A stretch of 64,000 bases of DNA. Source: Channallabes apus (taxonomy: Eukaryota > Chordata > Actinopteri > Siluriformes > Clariidae). Location of the stretch: NCBI GenBank assembly GCA_030522415.1, contig CM060118.1:27739151-27803150 (forward strand), given 5' to 3'. The notes under the pieces were generated by a model. The model ran no database searches and was not told the origin of the DNA. It saw nothing but the letters and a program-made list of their open reading frames with translations. This document shows, in pieces, positions 55,994 to 64,000 of the stretch; the first letter of the stretch is position 1; each line of letters opens with the position of its first letter. The position numbers and the translations under genes were made by a program.

Positions 55994-56193
55994 CTCTTTC
56001 AAGCATACGTTTCGGTGTCTCACTATGGGATACGCCCCTTCCGCGTATTCTTCAGAAGCCCTATTACATTACGCCAGCCCCAATTGGCTGGCAGATGTGA
56101 CGTCGTGTCCTGGCGTGGCCTTCCCCCCCCCCCCGTATAAAGGGGGCAGCACGACGTCACTTCGCTATTCAAAAACCTCTTCTCGCTTCACAC
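55994..56193 (+). repeat. Left inverted terminal repeat with left tip
   Basis: The tip CTCTTTCAAGCATACGTTTC (55994-56013) is copied, inverted, only in the internal complementary region. From GTGTCTCACTATGGGATACG on, the repeat matches the right terminal repeat in reverse complement. It includes TGACGTCG, a poly-C run and a TATAAA box. Confidence 0.9.
56136..56141 (+). promoter_or_regulatory. TATA-like box in the left terminal repeat
   Basis: TATAAA lies 71 bp upstream of the ORF1 ATG, framed by ACGTC-containing (CRE-like) sites at 56097-56103 and 56152-56159. It is a plausible core promoter for the element RNA. The right repeat carries the same box inverted. Confidence 0.45.
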
Positions 56194-56211
56194 CAGAAGC
56201 CTATCTATACT

Positions 56212-57773
56212 ATGGCTGCAGCAATGCAGACGGCTACGGCTAGGGAAGGAGGAGACGCGCGACTCTGCGTTTGCGGGAACAAAATCTCGGGCAAGGACTC
56301 ACACCAGGTCTGCTCAGCTTGTCTCGGGCTGAAACACGCCCAACTGGCGGTCGACAACCCCGGTGCCTGCGAGCACTGCGCGCGCTTCACCAAGAAGAGT
56401 CTTCGTCGCAGGCTGGCACGCCAAGCTAGCCTGTCAGGCCTCGACCCGCTTCTTTCGCCTAGCCCTACTCCAGCTACCACCCCACAGGTATCCATCCCTG
56501 TAGAGCTGCCCACCACGGCAGCTTTATCGTGGGGCGAACAGCTCGACGCCTGCGCTCCTCTGCCCGGTGTGCTCAGCACTGACGAGGAGGAAGGCGAGCT
56601 CGAGTTTGAGGAAGACGGCCAGTCCGACTTTTCCTATCGGAGGAGGAGGAGGAGTTCGAGGACTCCCCTTTCCTCCCACCCGCGCACTCGGAGCAACTTC
56701 TTGCCACGACGGGAGCCGCTGGAGCTATGGACGGGGCACCATCCCCGGTCCTTAGCGTCGACCTACAAGACGTGTGCAAACGCGCCGCGGAGAAGCTCGA
56801 CATCCAGTGGCCAAACGTGGTAGCGGAGACTGCAAAGTCTCGCTACGAGGGCAAGAGGCTGCCGAGAGCGAAACGGGCGGCACGGCAGCTCCTTCCAGTC
56901 TTCCCAGAGCTCTTGGAGGAGCTCGCGGTGACGTGGAAGGATAAACCCTTCACTAGCAAGGTGCCAGTGCAGGGAGGGTCTGCATTGGACGTGGACGGGA
57001 TGGAAAAGGCAGGACTTTTCAGGATGCCCCCCATGGAACAGCTAGTGGCTGCGCACCTGCTCCCGAGACACGCGGCGGCTGCAAATCCGTCGCTGCCATC
57101 GAAGGCAGAGCGCTTTCAGTCAAGCATGACTGAACGCGCATACAAGGCAGTCGCGCTCTGTGCCAGAGCCCTAAATGCAACCTCGCTGCTGACCGCTTAC
57201 CAGGCGGAGCTGCAGGACGAAGCCTCGACCACACCAGGTCAGACACATTGGGAGGAGATCTGTGTCGTTACGGATCTCTCCCTGAGGCTTCAGAGGTGTG
57301 CGGTGCAAGCCGCGGGGAAGGCTATGGCCACTATGGTCATCCAGGAACGAGGAAGGTGGCTCAACCTGACAAATCTCTCTGACAGAGAGAAAGAGTCAAT
57401 CCTGGATGCACCGGTGGTGGCAGAAGGCATCTTCGGCTCGGCTTTAAGCCGCATGCAGAAGAGATGCGAGGAGAAGAAGCGGGATGACGAAGCGCTACAG
57501 CTCTGCATGCCCAGGAAGACGCAAGCAGCACCCCCCCCGCCGTTTCGTCAGTCCTTTGCGCAGGTCACAGCCCGCCCTCCCCCCAGCTATCGCATTCCAA
57601 AACGGCAGAGACCGACGACGAGTGCAGCTGGCCAAACCGGGGTCGTGGAGCAGAGAGCTCCCTGGCAGAGAAAGAGCTATCAGCCAGCGGCAGCTCAAAC
57701 GACCCAGCCTGCGCCTCAGCCTCACCCTCAACCCCAACTTCAGGGAGTGAGGAGGAAGAAGAAGGCCGTTTGA
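56212..57773 (+). CDS. DIRS ORF1 (gag-like), one frameshift
   Basis: It starts at the ATG 19 bp after the terminal repeat. The N-terminus has a zinc-finger-like Cys/His cluster: CVCGNKI, HQVCSACLGLKH and CEHC within residues 22-63. An acidic stretch follows, and then a GGA run at 56638-56652 where the frame changes by one. The second frame continues EEEEFEDSPFLPPAH and then the conserved part TAYQAELQDE, VTDLSLRLQR and RGRWLNLTNLSD, and ends RRKKKAV. The same blocks are recognisable in copy A at 19211-19977. The role is presumed particle or nucleic-acid binding, by analogy with gag. Confidence 0.8.
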
Positions 57774-57873
57774 CGGGGTCTTTCGTCAGGGAGGGAACCA
57801 ACAGCACCACAGTTCGCTAGTTCCCGACCCTCACAAAGTTCTAAGGACGAGTTCCAGAGTCCGCAATTGTTCT

Positions 57874-60081
57874 GTGTGGCGGGGAGAGCCCGGCAGGGCA
57901 AAGGGAAGAGTGGCAGTGAAGAGGAAATGGGACAGTGCAGCGGTGTGCACGCAGCAATGTGTCACAAGCACAGGCTACACTCAAAACCTAATAAAGTTTT
58001 CACTGTACCCCCCAAACAATATGTTCCAAAAAATATCTCCCCAAAAAATGTTGAAAAACATATCAATAAAGCACAATATAACATCGCCTCGGGGAGCTCT
58101 CGCTCTCACAGAGGCGATGGGGTGCACAGACACTGTCACAGCGCTAAGTGCTCGCGCATGCGCAGTACAGGCCACGGAACAGTTCAAGATTCAGCCGCAC
58201 GATGGCGCCAAAACACTGCAGATAAGCAGTTGGCGCAAATGCACACAGTCCCGCTGGGTATTGAAAACAATACAATTCGGGTACAGACTGCAATTCGCGT
58301 TTTCCCCCCCAGCCTTCAGAGGGATAATTCATTCCCAGGTGCGAGGGGAACTGAAACAGGTCCTTCAAGAGGAAATTTCCTCTCTGTTGAACAAAAGGGC
58401 AATAAGAGTGGTTCCACCAGAAGAGAGCCACAGCGGGTTCTACTCGAGATACTTTCTCGTTCCAAAGAAAGGGACTCAAACCCTCCGCCCGATACTAGAT
58501 CTGCGCGCGCTGAATGTATACCTAAAGAAATACAAGTTCAGAATGCTCACTCACTCTACACTCCTGAAAATAGTGCGCCAGGGAGATTGGTTTACATCGA
58601 TCGACCTGAAGGACGCATATTTTCACATAAACATATACCCACCCCACAGGAAGTTTCTGAGATTTGCCTTCCGTGGTGTGGTATACGAATATCTGGTGCT
58701 ACCATTCGGCTTGTCCCTCAGTCCCAGAGTATTTGTGAAATGCACAGAAGCGGCACTGACTCCGCTCAGAGAAAAAGGCATTCGTCTCGCTACTTACATA
58801 GACGACTGGCTCGTGACAGCCAGCTCGGAACAGGAAGCGAGAGAACACACAGCTATGCTTATGGAACACATACAGGAGCTGGGGCTAAGATTAAACACAG
58901 AAAAGAGTGTTTTAATTCCCACACAATCCATAACGTATCTGGGACTGGCGCTGGACTCAGTGAAGTTCAGAGCGCGACTCTCCACAGACAGGGTGAAAAG
59001 ATTCACCTCCTGCATGACACAATTTCAGAGAGAACACAAAGTTTGCTTTCGCACATGCCTCAGACTACTAGGACTGATGGCATCAGCCCTGATGGTTATT
59101 CCCCTAGGCAGACTGCATATGAGGGAATTTCAACGCTGGGTGGCGTCTCAGGGGCTGGACCCAGCACGTCACTCACGGAGAAGGGTAAGAGTGACGTCAG
59201 AGGCGGTTCTAGCACTACGCCAGTGGAGACACCCGAATTTCCTGATCGAAGGGGTTGCCATGGGCGTGGTCCGACACAGAAAGATGATAACAACGGATGC
59301 GTCGTTATCCGGTTGGGGGGGCATTCACGAGGGCAGAATAGTGAATGGGAGATGGGGTCAGCACATGACCAATCTTCACATAAACTATCTGGAAATGCTA
59401 GCTGTCTTTCTGACACTAAAACATTTTCTTCCTTTTCTGAGAGGAAATCATGTTCTTGTGAGAACGGACAACACTACAGTTGTAGCGTACATAAATCGTC
59501 AGGGGGGCCTCAGATCGCTTCTGCTGCACACGCTAGCACGCAGACTGATCTTATGGGGCAGTGTCAACCTTTTATCCCTGAGAGCGACACACGTACAGGG
59601 TGTGATGAATCGGGGCGCAGATCTGCTGTCCAGGGGAAATCCCTCCTATGGGGAGTGGAAACTGAACAGCGAAGTGATCGAACAGATCTGGAGCATATAT
59701 GGCAGAGCGACAGTGGATCTGTTCGCGTCCAAAGACAACGCCCAATGTCACCTGTTTTTTTCCCTGAAGGACCGGAGCGCGCCTCTGGGGACAGATGCGC
59801 TAGCACACGAGTGGCCTCGCACTCTCCTATACGCGTTCCCGCCAATAGCGCTGATAGCACCAACTCTCTGCAGAGTAAGAGAGGAAGGTCTGAAAATAAT
59901 ACTAATAGCTCCGAGATGGCCAGGGAAACACTGGCTTGCGGAGATCATGCATATGCTAGACGGCGAACCGTGGTCTCTCCCGCAGCGCAGAGACCTCCTG
60001 TCACAGGAGGGGGGGGAGATCTTCCACCCTCACCCGGAACGACTGGCACTATGGGCCTGGCCTGTGAGTGGTCCAATTTAA
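57874..60081 (+). CDS. DIRS ORF2: reverse transcriptase, RNase H and methyltransferase-like domain
   Basis: The uninterrupted frame has 735 codons. The RT spans about residues 130-400, with LRPILDLRALNVYLKKY, motif A SIDLKDAYFHI (about residue 242) and catalytic YIDDW (about 308-312). RNase H follows with TTDASLSGWGG (about 474), NYLEMLAVF (about 505), VRTDNTTVVAYINR (about 530) and RGADLLSRG (about 580). The last part, from VDLFASKDNAQC (about 613) through LLYAFPPIALI to LIAPRWPGKHW, corresponds to the DAM-like methyltransferase region described for DIRS elements. RT and RNase H copy the RNA into single-stranded DNA. The role of the methyltransferase is unknown. ATG at 57874 is the first in frame, and the true start may be further in. 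Confidence 0.9.
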   Translation: MWRGEPGRAKGRVAVKRKWDSAAVCTQQCVTSTGYTQNLIKFSLYPPNNMFQKISPQKMLKNISIKHNITSPRGALALTEAMGCTDTVTALSARACAVQATEQFKIQPHDGAKTLQISSWRKCTQSRWVLKTIQFGYRLQFAFSPPAFRGIIHSQVRGELKQVLQEEISSLLNKRAIRVVPPEESHSGFYSRYFLVPKKGTQTLRPILDLRALNVYLKKYKFRMLTHSTLLKIVRQGDWFTSIDLKDAYFHINIYPPHRKFLRFAFRGVVYEYLVLPFGLSLSPRVFVKCTEAALTPLREKGIRLATYIDDWLVTASSEQEAREHTAMLMEHIQELGLRLNTEKSVLIPTQSITYLGLALDSVKFRARLSTDRVKRFTSCMTQFQREHKVCFRTCLRLLGLMASALMVIPLGRLHMREFQRWVASQGLDPARHSRRRVRVTSEAVLALRQWRHPNFLIEGVAMGVVRHRKMITTDASLSGWGGIHEGRIVNGRWGQHMTNLHINYLEMLAVFLTLKHFLPFLRGNHVLVRTDNTTVVAYINRQGGLRSLLLHTLARRLILWGSVNLLSLRATHVQGVMNRGADLLSRGNPSYGEWKLNSEVIEQIWSIYGRATVDLFASKDNAQCHLFFSLKDRSAPLGTDALAHEWPRTLLYAFPPIALIAPTLCRVREEGLKIILIAPRWPGKHWLAEIMHMLDGEPWSLPQRRDLLSQEGGEIFHPHPERLALWAWPVSGPI

Positions 60082-61106
60082 GTAAGACTGGCCTGCCTGA
60101 CAGTGTCATCAAGACTATACAGAACGCCAGAGCAGCATCGACTAGGTCTCTCTATGACTGCAAATGGAATGTGTTTGAGCGCTGGTGCACAGCTAGACAC
60201 GAGATTCCCTTTCAGTGTTCAGTGGCAGTGATTCTCTCATTTCTGCAGGAAATGATAGAGAAAGGCAGAGCGTTCTCAACCATAAAAGTGTTTCTGGCTG
60301 CTATATCTGCGTGCCACATCGGTTGGGATAATAAAACGGTGGGCCAACATCCTTTGATATGCAGATTCATGAAGGGCGCGCGCCGCGCCCTGCCGGTGTC
60401 AAAACCACTTACCCCATCATGGGACCTGGGAGTGGTGCTTGATGCATTATCCACGCCCCCATTTGAACCGATAGACAAGATTGATTTCAAGGCACTGTCC
60501 TTCAAGACTGCGCTATTGATTGCCTTGGTCTCAGCGAAGCGCGTGAGTGAGATTCATGCGTTCTCTGTGCATCCAGCATGTTTACAGTTCATGTCTGGAG
60601 ATGCAGGAGTAGTTATGAAACCTAATCCCGCATTCATGCCTAAGGTCATTAATGCGATAAGCCCTCTTGAGCTGAGGGCCTTCCATCCTCCCCCTTTTGC
60701 ATCATCAGAGCAGCAAAAGTTGAATACACTGTGCCCAGTGCGCGCTTTACGCATCTATACAGAGCGAACCAGAGGTTTAAGGGAGAGCGATCAGCTGTTC
60801 GGTTCTTGGGTGAAACCTCGCACGGGGAAGCCGATCACTAAGCAACGTTTATCGCATTGGATAGTGGAGGCTATTTCGCTGGCATACTCCAGTAAGGGTC
60901 TCGAACCCCCAACTGGTTTGCGCGCGCACTCAACAAGGGGAATGTCAAGTTCATGGGCTCTATTTAAAGGAGTCACATTACAGGATATCTGTGAAGCGGC
61001 GAACTGGTCATCGCCGCACACATTCGCCAGATTTTATAAATTAGATGTTACAGCTCAGACTCTAGCTCACGCAGTACTGAGTGTAAGCACAGAATCTACA
61101 AACTAA
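60051..61106 (+). CDS. DIRS ORF3: tyrosine recombinase
   Basis: The frame is open from 57867, but recombinase homology starts only at MGLACEWSNLSKTGLP (ATG 60051), overlapping the ORF2 end by 31 nt. An N-terminal SAM-like part (TRSLYDCKWNVFERWC) precedes the catalytic domain. The catalytic residues are Arg in SAKRVSEI (60540-60542), His and Arg in AHSTRG (60927-60929, 60936-60938), Trp in NWSS (61005-61007) and the nucleophile Tyr in FYKLD (61035-61037). It would insert the circular copy at a GTT-bearing site. The full R-H-R-W-Y set is present, so the enzyme looks active. Confidence 0.92.
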   Translation: MGLACEWSNLSKTGLPDSVIKTIQNARAASTRSLYDCKWNVFERWCTARHEIPFQCSVAVILSFLQEMIEKGRAFSTIKVFLAAISACHIGWDNKTVGQHPLICRFMKGARRALPVSKPLTPSWDLGVVLDALSTPPFEPIDKIDFKALSFKTALLIALVSAKRVSEIHAFSVHPACLQFMSGDAGVVMKPNPAFMPKVINAISPLELRAFHPPPFASSEQQKLNTLCPVRALRIYTERTRGLRESDQLFGSWVKPRTGKPITKQRLSHWIVEAISLAYSSKGLEPPTGLRAHSTRGMSSSWALFKGVTLQDICEAANWSSPHTFARFYKLDVTAQTLAHAVLSVSTESTN

Positions 61107-61180
61107 ATTCGTTCAGCCCTGAATGTGTTGGTTATGGTTGGCAGACTTCAAGACAGGCTATCTGACAATACGGGAGTTAG

Positions 61181-61280
61181 GATATCCCATAGTGAGACAC
61201 CGAAACGTATGCTTGAAAGAGAACAATAGGTTACTTGCGTAACCCCGGTTCTCTGATAGCATTAAGTGAGGTGTCTCACC
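61181..61280 (-). repeat. Internal complementary region
   Basis: CCCATAGTGAGACACCGAAA to GAAAGAGAAC (to 61224) is the inverse of the left tip. AATAGGTTACTTGCGTAACC to GAGGTGTCTCAC is the inverse of the right tip. The junction AAC (61222-61224) is the inverse of the GTT at both element edges. It provides the template for completing the ends of the DNA copy. Confidence 0.92.
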
Positions 61281-61296
61281 AGATCACCCTCCTTGC

Positions 61297-61527
61297 TGTG
61301 TGAAGCGAGGAAGAGGTTGCTTGTTTTGAATAGCGAAGTGACGTCGTGCTGCCCCCTTTATACGGGGGGGGGGAAGGCCACGCCAGGACACGACGTCACA
61401 TCTGCCAGCCAATTGGGGCTGGCGTAATGTAATAGGGCTTCTGAAGAATACGCGGAAGGGGCGTATCCCATAGTGAGACACCTCACTTAATGCTATCAGA
61501 GAACCGGGGTTACGCAAGTAACCTATT
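61297..61527 (+). repeat. Right inverted terminal repeat with right tip
   Basis: It mirrors the left repeat from 61297 to about 61483, including the G-run opposite the poly-C. It ends with its own tip (CTCACTTAATGCTATCAGAG to TAACCTATT), which is matched only in the internal complementary region. Confidence 0.9.
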
Positions 61528-61530
61528 GTT

Positions 61531-62002
61531 TTGGAAAGAAACTTAAGTAATTATTTCATCTATATCTTTCATAAATCACACAACTAAAATATAATTAAAC
61601 AGTTTATTCACCAACATTACCAAATATTTGTGACATTCACAGTCTAGATCCAAGTTGTCTTTTTAATAAAAGTGCATTCAGCTAAATTTTGCATCCATAG
61701 AAAAAAACTGTACAGCACCAGGGCCTGAAATACTTGTTTTAAACAAAATTGTGTAAAATAATAAATAAATAAAATACAGCATTCATTTAGAAATAAAATA
61801 CAGCAGAAAATACATTAAACAAACTGTAGAATAAACGTTAAAACGTAATAGCCCTCGGAAGCAGTGAAGTTGCAACATTCAAATCAGCACTCTGGACTAG
61901 TGCACTTAAAAGTATGCCATTGAAACCATAACGCATTAAAACATTAAGCTGAACATGGAAACACAACATGTAAAGACTTGTAGTCAAGCCAAATCAAATG
62001 TT
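61531..62002. other. AT-rich spacer, probable 3' UTR side of the minus-strand host gene
   Basis: No coding frame is convincing. On the minus strand AATAAA occurs near 61598-61603, about 400 bp past the stop codon of the exon at 62003, so part of this may be its 3' UTR. That assignment is inference. Confidence 0.35.
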
Positions 62003-62242
62003 TTAAGATAACTTCATCTTTAAAGCTTGCACTTTTGGTGATAGCTTAATCCCATCAAGTTCTAGAAGAACTTTCTGAAAATAGCTCAAATGTGTAGCGC
62101 AGTGCTCGGAGCTATTGCCACATTCTTGCAAAATTTCCTCTCCTTCAAGGATTATGGATACACCAACTGGTCCTTCCCCTTCAACAGCACAGACGACAAG
62201 GATTTTAAGAAGGTGCATACTGGCATCACTTCGTCTGTCCCC
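62003..62242 (-). CDS. Terminal exon of a host gene from a fish-expanded family (function unknown)
   Basis: The minus-strand frame starts right after a TTTTATGCAG splice acceptor (AG at 62243-62244) in phase 0 and runs 79 codons to a stop at 62003. It reads LLKILVVCAVEGEGPVGVSI, then IILEGEEILQECG, and ends YFQKVLLELDGIKLSPKVQA plus LKMKLS. The ending resembles the C-terminus of a large family of predicted teleost proteins that I recall as DIGIIIEGVEVL-to-FQKxLMxLD; its function is not known to me. Upstream exons would lie at higher coordinates and none was found up to 64000, so this may be an isolated exon or fragment. It is not transposon-like. Confidence 0.5.
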   Translation of the reverse strand, partial: GDRRSDASMHLLKILVVCAVEGEGPVGVSIILEGEEILQECGNSSEHCATHLSYFQKVLLELDGIKLSPKVQALKMKLS

Positions 62243-62852
62243 CTGCATAAAATGTACAAGAAAATAAATAATTTATTTTGAGAAACAAAAAAAAAATCTG
62301 AATTGCTTCAACCTGTGCTGACTTCATTTCACAGAGAAAAAAAAATTATACAAATAATTGATAATAAAAAATGACCATCACTTCATATACTTCAGATTGT
62401 TAAACTTGGGTTAAATTGCTTTAGCAATAATCTTGCATCACTAAAACATTGTAAAACATGGCATGAGATGGCTACACTCCATAGATTACTCTGCACCTTT
62501 ACAGTGTCAGGAAATCCTATGATGAATGCTGAGTTTGTATTTAAAGGGTTAGTCCAAACATGAAAATTCGTTCAATAATTACTCATATTTATATATTCAT
62601 TTGCATTTATATGCTTCTGTCCAATACAACAAACACTATATTCAAGGTATTAATAAATTGTATAATTAATAAGAAAACAATGCTTTACCAGGCAATCATC
62701 AAAGAGATCCTCTTCAGATTCACGTCTCATCTTTACGCTTTGTTTCTGTGAAAATATTTACATTGTATCATTACATAATCTTTTATTCGTACAACTACAT
62801 TTAGGCATTTCTTCACTCGACTTATTTTTATTGTCTGCAATGCGATTTAGAC
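62243..62852. other. AT-rich stretch, probably intron of the minus-strand gene
   Basis: No coding, repeat or RNA feature is recognisable beyond A/T runs. Confidence 0.35.
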
Positions 62853-63958
62853 AAATTAGAACTGCGGTCAAGCCAGCCGCGATTGATTTTAGTGTGCGCA
62901 CATATTACAGTGATTACGGTAGTTTCAGGACCGACACAGAGACAACGCGCTTTCAGAGCGCTTTTCATTTAGACGCCCAGGACTGAGAGATAATACAACA
63001 TGCTCGTCAATTTTTACTTGCTTATTTATTTGCATTTCTGCTTTAATATCCGTGTTATTTATTGGTGACTTTGACGGTTGTCTGTTACAATATTTTTCTT
63101 AAATATTCACCATTCAAATAATTGTTTTATGTAGATAAGTTACAGCAGAATTCGTAGAAAACAGACAAAATAATGTATTTAGTCTTTCTAAATACCAGAA
63201 TTGATTTTTATTTTGTTTTACTGTTCAAAAGTAGCAGTTATTCTTCAATGAATGTTTTCTATAATGAGGATTAACGTCTGCTTTGGAAGAGGGGTCAAAT
63301 AAACAAATGTTCACAATGGGGGAAAAAAGTCAAATAAAATGCCTTTATTTCACTTCAGAGACCTATGAAAAAATAAATTCTAGTAAGTATAAAACGCCAT
63401 GGTCAGTTTTTATCCCATATAATGTACACACATTATATGATAAAAAAAAAAGTAGAATAAAACAATGATCAGTTCTTATTCAGGACGTCCCATACTATAT
63501 ACACACCAAATATGAAACAATTTTACTGCAGCATTTTTGAGATATTGGACATTATTACACTTTAAAGGGGTATAAAGACCCCATTTCTAATAAGTAGAAA
63601 AAAACAATGATCAGTTCTTATTCAGGACGTCCCATACTATATACACACCACATATGAAACTATTTTACTGCAGCATTTTTGAGATATTGGACATTATTAC
63701 ACTTTAAAGGGGTATAAAGACCCCATTTCTAATAAGTAGAAAAAAACAATGATCAGTTCTTATTCAGGACGTCCCATACTATATACACACCACATATGAA
63801 ACTATTTTACTGCAGCATTTTTCAGATATGGGGCATTCTCTCTGTGTTGTTCATGAAACTACCGTAATCACTGTAATATGCGCGCGCACTAAAATCAATC
63901 GCGGCTGGCTTGACCGTGTTTTTCTGAACCGCGGCTGGCTTTACCGCAGTAAATTAGA
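62853..63958. mobile_element. Inverted-repeat element with internal tandem repeat
   Basis: The left arm 62853-62927 (GCGGTCAAGCCAGCCGCG, TTACAGTGATTACGGTAGTT) is mirrored by 63853-63916. A second short inverted copy (CGCGGCTGGCTTTACCGC) lies at 63930-63947, so the right end carries the tip twice. The interior lacks a transposase frame. No target duplication is evident. Confidence 0.6.
63370..63830 (+). repeat. Tandem repeat, period about 142 bp
   Basis: The unit AACAATGATCAGTTCTTATT to CCATTTCTAATAAGTAGAAA starts at 63461, 63603 and 63745. The third copy stops after TTTACTGCAGCATTTTTCAG. A diverged unit precedes them (CCATGGTCAGTTTTTATCCC at about 63400). The first three are nearly identical. 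Confidence 0.9.
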
Positions 63959-64000
63959 GCTGCTGTCAATACTGTATGAACATATGTACAGGTTCTTTAC

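Larger units (their letters stand above)
55991..61530 (+). mobile_element. Complete DIRS-clade retrotransposon (ITR-gag-RT/RH/MT-YR-ICR-ITR)
   Basis: GTT at 55991-55993 and 61528-61530 bounds the element. The left repeat (56011-56193) is mirrored by 61297-61483. The internal complementary region at 61181-61280 is exactly the reverse complement of the left tip joined, at a shared AAC, to that of the right tip. Three ORFs lie between. This is the structure expected for DIRS elements, which replicate through a circular DNA intermediate and insert with a tyrosine recombinase. The only visible lesion is one frameshift in ORF1. Confidence 0.93.

Noticed and set aside
58000..60000. Several minus-strand frames of 70-110 codons inside the DIRS element
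   Set aside because: They overlap the well-supported RT frame on the other strand and have no recognisable motif.
63461..63830. CRISPR-like or regulatory array
   Set aside because: The 142-bp units are whole tandem copies inside an inverted-repeat element, with no spacer structure.

Overview
The window is almost entirely transposable-element DNA from a teleost fish. The evidence is an L2-clade LINE with a TGAATTGAA-type tail, several Tc1-like transposons, a Rex1/Babar-like LINE, DIRS-type tyrosine-recombinase retrotransposons, a Sushi/V-clade-like Ty3/gypsy element, a tRNA-headed SINE, many CA/GT microsatellites and AT-rich spacers. The repeat set would suit an ostariophysan (catfish or carp relative), but that is inference. 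There is no bacterial or operon-like organisation. The only likely host coding sequence is one minus-strand terminal exon at 62003-62242. A coiled-coil, proline-rich reading frame carried inside a transposon (10352-11108) is a possible captured gene.

Layout. 1-3932: degenerate L2 LINE, cut by a TTA-flanked MITE at 1710-2283. 3929-5090: internally deleted Tc1 copy. 5091-8596: mostly unassigned. 8600-9044: TTA-flanked MITE. 9189-13335: a DNA transposon split by a 3.5-kb AT-rich composite of nested inverted repeats with a GC-rich coding island. 13357-17214: Tc1/mariner debris, a possible solo LTR, microsatellites. 17215-17757: two inverted copies of a common fish interspersed repeat.

17758-36910: one DIRS-type element, stretched to about 19 kb by later insertions. 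Its host repeat ends at 17757 and resumes at 36911, with a GTT at each edge. Inside it lie a hAT-like MITE with an 8-bp duplication (17899-19059), a 5.5-kb TA-flanked non-coding element with long-period tandem repeats (20736-26237), the start of a second element of that family (26417), two L2 fragments, a tRNA-Ile(UAU)-like pseudogene, a 3'-truncated gypsy element (30286-34800), and the broken recombinase gene and right end of the DIRS element.

37961-41280: Rex1-like LINE on the minus strand with one frameshift. 43098-46902: Tc1 copy split by a SINE, a minisatellite-bearing segment and a second DIRS fragment. 48826-50445: nearly complete Tc1 element with long inverted repeats, TA flanks and one premature stop. 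52441-54545: TIR-bearing DNA element. 54889-55745: TAA-flanked MITE. 55994-61527: a complete DIRS element of a second subfamily, with inverted terminal repeats, an internal complementary region, gag-like ORF, RT-RNase H-methyltransferase ORF and tyrosine recombinase ORF. 62853-63958: inverted-repeat element with a 142-bp tandem repeat.

The best candidates for something undescribed are the TA-flanked giant non-autonomous element, the transposon carrying a coiled-coil/proline-rich ORF, the flank-containing internal complementary region at 36502-36690, and the 2.2-kb double-open reading frame in the 56-61 kb DIRS element. All family names come from recalled motifs and sequence structure, not from a database search.
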